Shown here: piece after piece, positions 15,542-24,507 of the stretch | Numbering within the stretch: the stretch's first letter is position 1 | Layout: every line of letters begins with the position of its first letter | Made by a program: the position numbers and the translations under genes | Notes under the pieces: generated by a model | Seen by the model: only the letters and a program-made list of their open reading frames with translations | Databases searched by the model: none | What the model was told of the DNA's origin: nothing | Assembly: GCA_015067025.1 (NCBI GenBank) | Contig: SVNC01000009.1 | Coordinates: forward strand, 1-64,000 | Direction of reading: 5' to 3' | DNA from: Oscillospiraceae bacterium | Lineage (GTDB): Bacteria; Bacillota; Clostridia; Oscillospirales; Ruminococcaceae | DNA: 64,000 nucleotides

Positions 15542-16378
15542 ATGAAATTAAGAAAAATTTTAGCAGGCGTAATCGCTTCTGCAGTTGCAGCAACAATGGT
15601 TACATCAGCTTTTGCAGCAAACGGCGACAGATTACAGCCCGCACAGGCAACACTTGGCTTTGCTGACGGTCAGTGGTTATTCAGCCAGTGGGGTGGCAGT
15701 GAAACTCCTGCTACAACACTTGAAGCTCTCGAAGATGTAACAATCACAGGCAACGGTGAATACAAGGTAGCAATCGACTTTTCCAAGGGTATTACCGCAT
15801 GGGATTCAAACCTTGAAGACGTTTTACTTGACGAAGAAACAGGCGAGCCTGTAATCTACACATCAGTACAGGGTGTTACTTGTATGGCGGTTATGGTAAA
15901 CTTCGCTGCAGACGACGAAGCTAACAACGATATTATGATCGATATCACATCTATCAAGTTTGATGGTGTTGAAGCTATGCTCGACGGTGTTACAAGCTAC
16001 ACAAATGCAGAAGACGGCATATACAGATCAACAATTTGCAATCCTTACATTTCTACAATTCCCGATGATGCAAGATCAAAGGATTTAGCGACAGCTTCTG
16101 CTACACTTACAGAATTTGCAGACACATGGTCAAGATGTGAAGTAACCTTTACAATCTCAGGCTATCCCGAAACAGCTGATGCACCCACAGATGAACCTAC
16201 TGACGAGCCTACAGACGAGCCCACTGACGAGCCTACAGACGAGTCCACTGACGAGCCTACAGATGAGCCTACAGAAGAAAAGCCCAACACAAACACAGGT
16301 GTTGAAGGTATCGCTCTCGTAGCAGGCGTTGCAGTTTTAGCAGCAGGTGCGGTAGTAGTTTCCAAGAAGAGAAAGTAA
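15542..16378 (+). CDS. secreted surface protein with PTDE repeats and sorting-like tail
   Basis: 278 residues from the ATG at 15542, preceded by GGAGGATAAATCA. A signal peptide (1-25, TSAFAANG) leads to a beta-rich domain of about 190 residues with no recognised family. Then come seven or eight copies of the four-residue unit PTDE (one is STDE), encoded by 12-bp tandem repeats at 16187-16273. The protein ends KPNTNTG, a hydrophobic segment and SKKRK. The repeat region is a typical extended linker through the cell wall. The beta domain could bind a glycan, but no conserved site was recognised. Confidence 0.75.
   Translation: MKLRKILAGVIASAVAATMVTSAFAANGDRLQPAQATLGFADGQWLFSQWGGSETPATTLEALEDVTITGNGEYKVAIDFSKGITAWDSNLEDVLLDEETGEPVIYTSVQGVTCMAVMVNFAADDEANNDIMIDITSIKFDGVEAMLDGVTSYTNAEDGIYRSTICNPYISTIPDDARSKDLATASATLTEFADTWSRCEVTFTISGYPETADAPTDEPTDEPTDEPTDEPTDESTDEPTDEPTEEKPNTNTGVEGIALVAGVAVLAAGAVVVSKKRK
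16187..16273 (+). repeat. 12-bp tandem repeat encoding PTDE
   Basis: Seven to eight slightly diverged 12-bp units (CCTACTGACGAG, CCCACAGATGAA and variants). Differences at third positions show the array is not brand new but copy number may still vary. Confidence 0.8.
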
Positions 16379-16414
16379 TAAACTCTTTAAAGAAAACGTA
16401 ATTTAAGATTTTCG

Positions 16415-16450
16415 GTCGTCCCGGCAATAGTCGGGGCGGCTTTTATTTAT
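16415..16450 (+). terminator. intrinsic terminator after the TDEP-repeat gene
   Basis: GTCGTCCCG pairs with CGGGGCGGC (two G-T pairs), followed by TTTTATTTATT. Confidence 0.75.
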
Positions 16451-16463
16451 TCTATATCTACAG

Positions 16464-16492
16464 AAAAAGCAGGAGACCATTGGTCACCTGCT
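16464..16492 (-). terminator. intrinsic terminator after the deacetylase gene
   Basis: AGCAGG-A-GACCA and TGGTC-A-CCTGCT form a long stem between two convergent genes. The minus strand continues with TTTTTCTG. Confidence 0.8.
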
Positions 16493-16498
16493 TTTTAC

Positions 16499-17140
16499 TT
16501 AATTCATCTCATAATATTTCTTTGTATCAAACACGTTGGAATAAATAATATCCTTCTGCGGTGTGACGTTGCACTTTTTAAAAAGCTCTGATACAGTGAC
16601 AAATTCAAAGCCCGTATTTTTCAGCTCAGGTATTATCATATCAACAGCCTCTACCGTCTTGAAATTGCCCTGCATATCATGGAGAAGAATTATGGTTCCG
16701 TTTTCCGACTGGGCAACGATCCGCTTAAAGCGTTCCTCGGCACTTACACTGTCCTCCCAGTCCTCTGCACCTACACCGCAGATAAAGGTTTTGTCAATCT
16801 CGTCAAACATAAGCTTGTTGTAATCTATGTAGGGCGGGCGGAAAAAGGCTGTTTTCTGTCCGGTGATTTTTTCTGTTTTATTATCGGTATAGTCGATCTC
16901 GTTTATTATCTGCTCTTTAGAAAGACTGCTCATACCGCTATGGGTCTGCGAATGGTTGCACAGCTCACAGCCGTACTCATATTCAGCTACCGCATATTTT
17001 TCGGTTTCCTCATTAAAGGAATTTCCCACGAGGAAAAAGCTTGCTTTTACGTCGTGCTTTTTCAGCACTTCAAGCAATGCAGGGGTAGCGTCAGGGCTTG
17101 GTCCGTCATCAAAGGTAAGTGCTATGTATTTCTTTTCCAT
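16499..17140 (-). CDS. polysaccharide deacetylase (NodB homology) family protein
   Basis: 213 residues. The NodB motifs are complete: TFDDGPSPD (D11, D12), NHSQTHSG for metal-binding histidines, FRPPYID, and the C-terminal LLHD. The enzyme would remove N-acetyl groups from peptidoglycan or another GlcNAc polymer in a metal-dependent reaction. It has no signal peptide or membrane anchor, which is unusual for a wall-acting deacetylase. It starts ten bases after the stop of the MATE transporter gene and is cotranscribed with it. The start follows AAGGAGAAATT. Confidence 0.9.
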   Translation of the reverse strand: MEKKYIALTFDDGPSPDATPALLEVLKKHDVKASFFLVGNSFNEETEKYAVAEYEYGCELCNHSQTHSGMSSLSKEQIINEIDYTDNKTEKITGQKTAFFRPPYIDYNKLMFDEIDKTFICGVGAEDWEDSVSAEERFKRIVAQSENGTIILLHDMQGNFKTVEAVDMIIPELKNTGFEFVTVSELFKKCNVTPQKDIIYSNVFDTKKYYEMN

Positions 17141-17149
17141 AATTTCTCC

Positions 17150-18523
17150 TTATTCACTTGTCTGAACGTTGTTATTTATAGTTATATCTGCTTTTCTTTT
17201 CCATATTCCTGCTTTGTATCTCAGCACGCACATTATTCCCGTAATAGTCCAGGTAAGACAGGTGGTGAGCCATATAGAGCATAAGCCAAGAGGGGTGAAG
17301 TTTACAAGCAGTAAAGCAAAGCCTATTCTGCCTATAACCTCGGCAACACCGTTTATAAAGGCAAAGCCCACATCGCCCGCACCGTTTAAAAGTCCTCTTG
17401 TCACGTGGATAAGGCTTAAAGGACAGTAGAAACAGCAGGAGACCATCAGGGCAGAAGCACCTATAGTTATTACCGCAGGCTCGCTTACGAAAATTCTCAT
17501 TATCGGGTCGGATAAAAGGAAGAATACGCAGAGCATAAAAAGTGCAAAGATGCAAGCCATAGTGATGGTCTTTTTATATCCCTTTGACACTCTGTCAAGC
17601 TTTGCCGCACCGATATTCTGACCTGTAAAGGTGGAAAGAGCGGCATTCAGGGAAATAAACGGCTGGTGAATAAGCTGCTCTACCTTCATAGTTGCGGTGT
17701 AAGCCGCCATAACCGTTTCTCCGAAGGAGTTGGCGGTTTTCTGTAAAAATATCATTGATATTGATATCATTCCGCTTTGCAGCGACACGGGCGTGCCTAT
17801 CCTTACAACACGGGAAATGTGTGAGCGTGACGGGAGAAAATCAGATTTCCCGAATTTAAAGTAAGGGTTTTTGATAAAGGCAAATATAATACTTGCTACC
17901 GCTGATACACCCTGAGAAATAATAGTGGCAAGAGCCGCACCGCCTACTCCCATCTGCAGGGGAAGAACGAATATAACGTCAAGGATTATATTCAGAATAC
18001 TTGCAATTATAAGGAAGATGAGCGGTGTTTTAGAGTCGCCGAGAGATCTTAATACTGCACTTATCCAGTTATATGCCGCTACAGCCACAGTACCTATGCA
18101 GTTTACCTGCATATAGCACACGGCATCAGGCAGAACCGTTTCAGGCGTGTCAAGAAATCTCAACACAGGCTCTGCAACAAGGGTAGATATAACGGAAATA
18201 ACGACACCCACTGCACCGAGTACATAGGCACTGTTCGTAATGAATTTTCTGACGTCGTTATGCAGTCCTGCACCAAAGCTCTGGGATACAAGAATACCTG
18301 CACCTATTGAAAGTCCGTTACACATAGAGTAGAAAAGAAAGGTAATAGAACCGGTAGAGCCTACTGCCGCCAGCCTTTCAAAGCCTAAGATCTGTCCTAC
18401 GATAGCAGAATCGACAATGTTGTAAAGTTGTTGAAACAAATTTCCTGCAACAAGAGGTAAAGCGAAAAGAAGTATCAGCTTCGCTTCATTACCCTCAGTC
18501 ATATTTTTTACGTATCTGCTCAT
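17150..18523 (-). CDS. MATE family efflux transporter
   Basis: 457 residues with twelve predicted transmembrane segments in two similar halves. The opening LILLFALPLVAGNLFQQLYN and VDSAIVGQILG are hallmarks of the NorM/DinF MATE family, which exports drugs or metabolites in exchange for Na+ or H+. It is the first gene of a two-gene unit with the deacetylase. The start follows AGAGGACGTAAA. Substrate unknown. Confidence 0.93.
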   Translation of the reverse strand: MSRYVKNMTEGNEAKLILLFALPLVAGNLFQQLYNIVDSAIVGQILGFERLAAVGSTGSITFLFYSMCNGLSIGAGILVSQSFGAGLHNDVRKFITNSAYVLGAVGVVISVISTLVAEPVLRFLDTPETVLPDAVCYMQVNCIGTVAVAAYNWISAVLRSLGDSKTPLIFLIIASILNIILDVIFVLPLQMGVGGAALATIISQGVSAVASIIFAFIKNPYFKFGKSDFLPSRSHISRVVRIGTPVSLQSGMISISMIFLQKTANSFGETVMAAYTATMKVEQLIHQPFISLNAALSTFTGQNIGAAKLDRVSKGYKKTITMACIFALFMLCVFFLLSDPIMRIFVSEPAVITIGASALMVSCCFYCPLSLIHVTRGLLNGAGDVGFAFINGVAEVIGRIGFALLLVNFTPLGLCSIWLTTCLTWTITGIMCVLRYKAGIWKRKADITINNNVQTSE

Positions 18524-18781
18524 TTTACGTCCTCTATATAAAGTAGTGTTTTTTTCAAAGGTAATTATATATCTATATCAGCAGAATGTCAACGGATTTT
18601 TGTGACAAATAAAACAATATTCCGTGCTTATTTTTATAGGAAAAGGGAATAGATAAATCGGCGACGATCTTCAGCTCAATGGTTCACTGCAAAAAATTTC
18701 AAAAAGGGGTTTTATTTTTTTGCGATTTATGTTATTATATAAGTATATATGCAATAAAGAAAATGAAAGGATGGGCAAGCT

Positions 18782-19285
18782 ATGAATACCTCTGAGCTTT
18801 CCGCACTTATACACGAAGCGTCTTTAGGCGATGATGACGCCTTTACAAAGCTTTATGCGGTGGTATGCCGACCCTTATACAAAATAGCAAGAATAGCCCT
18901 TAAGACAGAAGAACAGGCGATAGAAGCGATAAGGCTTACTATATCCGATAGCTATGCGGCTCTCCCTTCCGCTAAAATAAACGGCAACGGAGCTTTTGTA
19001 GAATGGATTGTAAAAATTCTTTGCACAAAGATAAGATACATATATAAAAACGAAGACGGTAAGCAGACGGCTTTACCTCCCGATAGCGGAAGCTTTGATA
19101 TACGCAGGGCATTAAACTCCCTTCAGGATATTGAAAGACTTGTGCTCGCGGTAAGCAACGTATGTGCCTGTGGTGCTGAAAAGACTGCAACGCTCTGTGG
19201 TTATACAGAGCAGACTGTGGCAGTTTGTCTTACCAATGCAGAGGTAACACTTAAAACAATGCTTTTATCTTATTCAGGAGTATAA
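18782..19285 (+). CDS. divergent sigma-70 (ECF-like) factor
   Basis: 167 residues. The N-terminal half resembles region 2 (GDDDAFTKLYAVVCRPLYKIA), and the C-terminal half resembles region 4 (LQDIERLVLAVSNVCACGAEKTATLCGYTEQTVAVCLTNA is the helix-turn-helix equivalent, residues about 114-153). The match is weak: the segment that normally recognises the -10 element lacks the usual aromatic and basic residues. The next gene starts 16 bp downstream and encodes a large membrane protein, so the pair resembles a sigma/anti-sigma or sigma/sensor operon. The assignment is an inference from pattern and context. Confidence 0.6.
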   Translation: MNTSELSALIHEASLGDDDAFTKLYAVVCRPLYKIARIALKTEEQAIEAIRLTISDSYAALPSAKINGNGAFVEWIVKILCTKIRYIYKNEDGKQTALPPDSGSFDIRRALNSLQDIERLVLAVSNVCACGAEKTATLCGYTEQTVAVCLTNAEVTLKTMLLSYSGV

Positions 19286-19301
19286 AAAGAAAGGACAAGG
19301 C

Positions 19302-22112
19302 ATGGAATTACTTGATAAAAAAATAAAAGAATACATAGCCTCTATTTCTGTGCCTGATGAGATAAAGCCCTCACGGATAAAACAGTTTATAGAGGATAGC
19401 GGAGAGATTACCGCAGGGAAATTCTTAAAAAAGCTACGCGAGATGAAGATATCCGGCTCAGAATTTTTAGAGCTTTTAGGAAATTCAAGGATAGGTAATA
19501 TCGAATTCCGCAGAATAGAAGAAAACCCTCACTTAAGATTTGACGAGCTTTTACAGATACTTGACGGCTCAAATCTCGGCGATGAGGATTACCGTACTAT
19601 GCTTGCTGTGGCTACAGGCCGCAGACAACAGAGTGAGGAACGCAGAAAAAGAGAAGAGGAAACGCTTCGTCGTGTAAGTCTTGAAGAGAAGGGCTACGCT
19701 GAAGAAGCAAAGCCTATGTTGGAACAGATTTCTGAAAATGAAATAATAGCATCGACACCCGTAACAGAATCGGCAGATGATCTCACTTCCGATATGGCTG
19801 ATATAGCAGAAGAACCTACAGAAAATATTCCTGCTCCGATAGCTGAAGAAATCTCCGAAGAGACCACTCCCGTTTCGGAAGAAACAACACAAGAAGCGGC
19901 AACACCGGAGGTTAAGGAAGAATCTCCAACGCCTGAAATAGTTGAAGAAACTCCTGCATCTGAGGTTGAGGAAACAGCTACACCTGATATCGAAGAAACC
20001 GAAAATCGTTCAGATATTGTCGAAACAGGAACGATTGAGGATAAATCTGCAGAAAAATCTGAGGCGGAAAGAACTGCTGCCGCAGAAGCTATTATTGCAA
20101 AAATTCAGGCAAGCATAGATAGTTCGCTGGAAAGAGAGCAAGAAAAGGACGAAGAAACTACAGCTTCTGTAAATTACGTTGATAATTATACAGAAAGTAA
20201 TACTATAACCTCCTATGAGGAACAATCTGAAGGACCTGCAGATATTGGTAACGGCGAAGAAGTTGAAGATCAGGTGGAAGAAATCGACTCCGAGCCTGAA
20301 GAAGAGCAGGAACCTTCTGCCGTAGAAGAAAGGGCAGAAGAGACTTATGGCGAAGATGGTGAAGAGGATGACTTTGAAGAAGACGACGAAGAGATAGATC
20401 CTTCTGCAAAGGGCATCGCAGACGTACTAAGCGATCTTGTGGAGGATACTGACGAAGTCCCTGAAACAAAAAAGAGCAAGGGCTTTTTAATAGCCGCATT
20501 TATCTGTGCTGCTTTAGTAATCTGCTGTGCAGGTGGGCTTAAGCTTTTACGTTACTTTGAAATAATTCCGAACTATGTTTTCAAGATCCCTGAAATTATA
20601 AAGCAGGATATCGTTGATTTTCCTACGCTTTTAGAGGAAACAAAGGACGCTCAGCATAAGGTGAGCTACACTTTGCCCGATAGCTTTGTACTGACTGATA
20701 CCAATAAGTTTTCAGCCTCAAAGAATGCGGTAGGAGAATCAGTCTGCCTTGCAGTTACTCAGGTAGAAAGTGCATATCATCTTACCGGTGCCGTGCTTGA
20801 TAATGGTAAGGTGGGAGAATCTTTCAGCTTTGCTGTTGATATGCAGGATATTTCTATAGAATATCACGATGGTATTTTCATTGTAACGGGAATTGTCGGC
20901 GATATGACCGAGATAAGATTTTATGATGAAGCGACTATTTCGACCGGAGAATATTCTTTTAGTTATAAACAGTCAGGAAAATCCATAGGCAATTATACGG
21001 ATGGTAATGCGTTTTATATCGTTACAGAAAATTACTTTAATCTGCTTGATGCAAGAAGTGACAAGCTTACGTCCTTTATTCCTTATTTCGAAGTAAACGG
21101 AAATACGTCGGTAGTACCCTTTGATAAAATAGTAAGACCTGAAATTGCCGCAAGAACGAATTATTGCACAGTTTCCCGTCTGCCCTATGATATGAGTGCT
21201 ACAAGTATAAAAACGGTACTTATGGGAGATGCCGCAGGATACGATATTTCGGCAAACGGACTTTTTACCTGTGATAACGTATACCTTAATGAAAGCTATC
21301 GTTCAAGAGTATGCCGTATTGCCTTTGACAAGGATCTTAGCTCATACACTGCAGATATTGACGGAGCTATTAATCCTGAAATGCTTATGAGCAGTAAGGA
21401 TAGTCTTTTAGCTGTCGGTATGGTGACGGAAAAGGATGTTAATTCCAATGCTGTATTCAAGTTCGGCACAGACTTATCGGAAATGCCGCAGATATTAAGC
21501 CCTATAGCAAGCGGTGATGTTATTGATAAGGTTATGTGTGGAGATAATGTTCTCACTCTTATCTCAGCAGGGGACAAGGCGATGCAGTACAATATCAACA
21601 TTTCAGATCTGTCCAGTGCTGAAAAGGGTGTTACTGCAACAAACGAAAAGAAGATCAACGATAAGCATTCTGCTTCTGTCAGCGTAAGCTTCAACGACGA
21701 AGGGAAACGTACAGGTATAACCCTCACCATCAGCGGAAATGATACGTCAGCCTCTGTAAGTGCCAACGTAAAGGACGGCGTACAGAGTGAATGGGATGCT
21801 TATCTTGATTCGACGCTGATAGGAAATATTTCTGATATGCCTTATTATGAAAGTGCAGACGGAATTATTTTAGGTATGCCCATTACCTTCTTTGATGGAA
21901 TTTCTCAGGTAGGCGAATATCGTTTTTATAAATACAAGGGAAATGCTCTTACTGAAATCGGTAGAATTTCTCTTTACGATCAGAAGTTCAGCACGGTCTA
22001 CTGTGGCTTTACTTCAGGCGATAAGCCCTGTATTCTTACCCTTTGGGACAATAAGGTTATTACCGCTGATATTGAAAATATAAAGATAATTTCCGAATCA
22101 GAGATAAAATAA
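19302..22112 (+). CDS. large membrane protein with acidic cytoplasmic region and beta-propeller-like exterior
   Basis: 936 residues. Residues 1 to about 145 are a charged helical cytoplasmic domain. About 150-385 is low complexity, very rich in Glu, Thr and Pro (repeated EETP, TPE). One transmembrane segment lies at about 393-416. The remaining 520 residues have repeated short beta strands similar to the Beta_propel secreted family (for example MSATSIKTVLMGDAAGYDIS). It is cotranscribed with the sigma-like gene, so it may hold or sense for that factor; this is inferred from the layout. The start follows AAAGGACAAGGC. Confidence 0.7.
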   Translation: MELLDKKIKEYIASISVPDEIKPSRIKQFIEDSGEITAGKFLKKLREMKISGSEFLELLGNSRIGNIEFRRIEENPHLRFDELLQILDGSNLGDEDYRTMLAVATGRRQQSEERRKREEETLRRVSLEEKGYAEEAKPMLEQISENEIIASTPVTESADDLTSDMADIAEEPTENIPAPIAEEISEETTPVSEETTQEAATPEVKEESPTPEIVEETPASEVEETATPDIEETENRSDIVETGTIEDKSAEKSEAERTAAAEAIIAKIQASIDSSLEREQEKDEETTASVNYVDNYTESNTITSYEEQSEGPADIGNGEEVEDQVEEIDSEPEEEQEPSAVEERAEETYGEDGEEDDFEEDDEEIDPSAKGIADVLSDLVEDTDEVPETKKSKGFLIAAFICAALVICCAGGLKLLRYFEIIPNYVFKIPEIIKQDIVDFPTLLEETKDAQHKVSYTLPDSFVLTDTNKFSASKNAVGESVCLAVTQVESAYHLTGAVLDNGKVGESFSFAVDMQDISIEYHDGIFIVTGIVGDMTEIRFYDEATISTGEYSFSYKQSGKSIGNYTDGNAFYIVTENYFNLLDARSDKLTSFIPYFEVNGNTSVVPFDKIVRPEIAARTNYCTVSRLPYDMSATSIKTVLMGDAAGYDISANGLFTCDNVYLNESYRSRVCRIAFDKDLSSYTADIDGAINPEMLMSSKDSLLAVGMVTEKDVNSNAVFKFGTDLSEMPQILSPIASGDVIDKVMCGDNVLTLISAGDKAMQYNINISDLSSAEKGVTATNEKKINDKHSASVSVSFNDEGKRTGITLTISGNDTSASVSANVKDGVQSEWDAYLDSTLIGNISDMPYYESADGIILGMPITFFDGISQVGEYRFYKYKGNALTEIGRISLYDQKFSTVYCGFTSGDKPCILTLWDNKVITADIENIKIISESEIK

Positions 22113-22118
22113 AGATTC

Positions 22119-22141
22119 AAGGGCGACCTTCGGTCGCCCTT
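22119..22141 (+). terminator. hairpin after the large membrane protein gene
   Basis: AAGGGCGACC and GGTCGCCCTT form a perfect ten-pair stem with a three-base loop. The T tail is poor, so termination may be partial and the hydrolase gene may be read through. Confidence 0.55.
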
Positions 22142-22160
22142 GTCTGCAACAGGAGATAAT

Positions 22161-23024
22161 ATGATAAAAGAATTTTTTCTTGATAAGATATTTTGCAAAA
22201 AGTGGATCCCTGATAACTGCAGGGCAGTTATTCAGATAATACACGGCCTTGGAGAAATGACCGAGTATTATGAAGAATTTGCTCAGTTTATGATGGAAAA
22301 GGAAATAGGCGTGTTTATGGGAGAGCTACGTTATCACGGCAGGACAACACTACCTACCGACGAAGACGACCTTATAACGCTGATGTGTGAAGAAAGCTAC
22401 AGATTATTTCTTGAAATGAAAAAGGAGCTTTCCGGAATCCCCTTTATTCTGCTTGGGCACAGTATGGGTGCAACGATAGCCCAGCTTATGTTGAAAAATT
22501 ACGATGGCTATGAGAAGGCTATCCTTACAGGCTCAGCCTTTATAGGCGGACTTGATGAGCTGTTACCTGCTCTTGACAAAGAAACAGAGAAAAACGGCAT
22601 AGACGCTCCCTGCCTTGAAGTCTTTATGAAGGTGTTCGGTAAAGTGGCAGAACGCTTTCCTGAAAATTGCACTATCTCCTGGGTAACGTCAGACCTTGAA
22701 AGAGCGACGTTTTACGAAAAGCTCCCCTATTCAAACGTGATGTATTCAAACCGATTTTATAAAAGCTTTCTTACCGCACAGAAGATTACACAGGAAAATG
22801 ATTTTCCTAAAAGTATAAAAAAGAAAATACCGATTTATATTTTAAGCGGCGATGAAGACAGTGTGGGATTATACGGACTGTATCCGCCGAAAAAAGCAAC
22901 TGATTATCTCAACGCAGGCTTTGACGTGACCCTTAAAGTTTATGAGGGTATGCGTCACAGCATATTGCAGGAGAAAAAGCGGAAGGCAGTCTATGAGGAT
23001 ATTGAAAATATAGTTACGAAGTAA
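22161..23024 (+). CDS. alpha/beta hydrolase, monoacylglycerol lipase/lysophospholipase-like
   Basis: 287 residues from the ATG at 22161 after AGGAGATA; an upstream TTG lies inside the preceding hairpin and is rejected. The fold shows the oxyanion segment IIHGLGEMTEYYEEFA, the nucleophile elbow LLGHSMGA (S101), an aspartate in LSGDEDSVG and the histidine in GMRHSIL. It has no signal peptide, so it should act in the cytoplasm on acyl esters. This matches Hydrolase_4 (serine aminopeptidase S33-like) proteins. Confidence 0.9.
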   Translation: MIKEFFLDKIFCKKWIPDNCRAVIQIIHGLGEMTEYYEEFAQFMMEKEIGVFMGELRYHGRTTLPTDEDDLITLMCEESYRLFLEMKKELSGIPFILLGHSMGATIAQLMLKNYDGYEKAILTGSAFIGGLDELLPALDKETEKNGIDAPCLEVFMKVFGKVAERFPENCTISWVTSDLERATFYEKLPYSNVMYSNRFYKSFLTAQKITQENDFPKSIKKKIPIYILSGDEDSVGLYGLYPPKKATDYLNAGFDVTLKVYEGMRHSILQEKKRKAVYEDIENIVTK

Positions 23025-23026
23025 AT

Positions 23027-23055
23027 AAAAGCCGTGGAAAAACCACGGCTTTTTT
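23027..23055. terminator. bidirectional intrinsic terminator
   Basis: AAAAGCCGTGG and CCACGGCTTTTTT form the stem between convergent genes. Confidence 0.88.
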
Positions 23056-23056
23056 C

Positions 23057-24424
23057 TTAACTAAAAAATTGTATAATACCCACTACAAAAAGTACCGCAA
23101 CGATAACCGGCAGAACGAAGGTCATATAAGGTCTCATCCACTTCTGGACCTTCAATCCCTTGCCTGTATTGGCTTCTTCGGTAAAATTCTTCCAGCCCCA
23201 GCCGTATCTTACAGTACAGAAGATTACAAAGATAAGCGAGCCTAAGGGGAGGAGAACGTTGGATACTGCAAAGTCCTCTAAATCCATTATAGTACTGCCT
23301 TGTCCGAATGGGGTAATTCCTGACAGAAGGTTTGTACCAAGAGCACAGGGCAGTGACAGCAGAAACATACCTATACCGCCTATAAGACAAGTCTTTTTTC
23401 TGCTCCAGCCTGTAAGGTCCATTATACCTGCGATAATGCCTTCAAGTACGGTAAATACTGTAGACAAGGCAGCAAAGCCCATAAAGATAAAGAACAGACT
23501 GCCCCAGAGTCTTCCTAAGGGGATATTGTTGAAGATATTGGGAAGTGTTACAAAAATCAGGTTAGGGCCGCTGTCAGGCTGAACGTTGTAGGCAAAGCAA
23601 GCAGGAAAAATGATAAGTCCTGAGCAAAATGCCACGAAGGTATCAAGTGCCGCAACCGTTACTGCTTCTCCCATAAGAGAACGCTTTTTATCGATGTAAC
23701 TACCAAAGATAGCCATACCGCCTATACCAAGGCTTAAGGTGAAGAACGCCTGATTCATTGCCGCTACTATTACGTTACCTGCACCCTGATTTAAAAAGTT
23801 ATCTATATTGGGGATAAGATAGAATGCAAGCCCCTTATCACCGCCGGGGAGGAAAATACTGTTTATTGCAAGCACTACCATAATTGCAAGGAGTGCTAAC
23901 ATCATATATTTCGTTACTCTTTCAAGTCCGTTTTTAACACCGCCCGCACATACGAGAAAGCCGATAACAACTACTATGCCCATAAACAGCACGCTTGATA
24001 ACGGGTCTGCCTGCATAGCGGAATATACTTCTTTGACTCCCGTCGGATCAAGCCCCTCAAATTGTCCCGTTGCCATTTTCACGAAATAATTCAGCATATA
24101 TCCTGAAACGGTGGTATAGAACATCATAAGAATAATATTACCTGCAAGACAGAAATATCCGTGCAGATGCCATTTGCTGCCCTTTGGCTCCAGTTTCTGA
24201 TAGAGCTTTGCCACACTTTTCTGTGATGCTCTGCCCAGCGAAAATTCCATTGTCAGCACAGGGACACCGAGTATTATAAGGAAGAACAGATATATCAGTA
24301 CGAATATACCGCCGCCGTTCTGACCTGCAACATACGGGAATTTCCATACGTTGCCTATTCCTATGGCACAGCCTGCACTAAGGAGAATAAAACCCAGTCG
24401 GCTGCTTAATTTTTCTCTTTCCAT
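23057..24424 (-). CDS. sodium-dependent (NSS/SNF family) amino-acid or amine transporter
   Basis: 455 residues, about eleven to twelve transmembrane segments. The N-terminal signature SRLGFILLSAGCAIGIGNVWKFPYVAG fits the unwound TM1 of LeuT-type neurotransmitter:sodium symporters; NGGGIFVLIY follows. The protein would take up an amino acid or amine with Na+. It has the shorter, eleven-to-twelve helix form common in Firmicutes. The gene stands alone and converges on the hydrolase gene. Confidence 0.93.
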   Translation of the reverse strand: MEREKLSSRLGFILLSAGCAIGIGNVWKFPYVAGQNGGGIFVLIYLFFLIILGVPVLTMEFSLGRASQKSVAKLYQKLEPKGSKWHLHGYFCLAGNIILMMFYTTVSGYMLNYFVKMATGQFEGLDPTGVKEVYSAMQADPLSSVLFMGIVVVIGFLVCAGGVKNGLERVTKYMMLALLAIMVVLAINSIFLPGGDKGLAFYLIPNIDNFLNQGAGNVIVAAMNQAFFTLSLGIGGMAIFGSYIDKKRSLMGEAVTVAALDTFVAFCSGLIIFPACFAYNVQPDSGPNLIFVTLPNIFNNIPLGRLWGSLFFIFMGFAALSTVFTVLEGIIAGIMDLTGWSRKKTCLIGGIGMFLLSLPCALGTNLLSGITPFGQGSTIMDLEDFAVSNVLLPLGSLIFVIFCTVRYGWGWKNFTEEANTGKGLKVQKWMRPYMTFVLPVIVAVLFVVGIIQFFS

Positions 24425-24507
24425 AAACCCTCCGATATTATTTAAAGTACCTTTCTATAATATCATAATTGAGGAAAAATAGCAAGAGTAAAAAGCGTTA
24501 CAATAAG

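Noticed and set aside
16162-16365. Minus-strand frame rich in SSVG repeats opposite the PTDE repeats
   Set aside because: It is the antisense reading of a tandem repeat; the plus-strand gene has signal peptide, linker and tail.
20203-20499. Minus-strand frame opposite the acidic region of the 936-residue protein
   Set aside because: It is an arginine/leucine-rich shadow produced by the Glu-rich codons on the plus strand.
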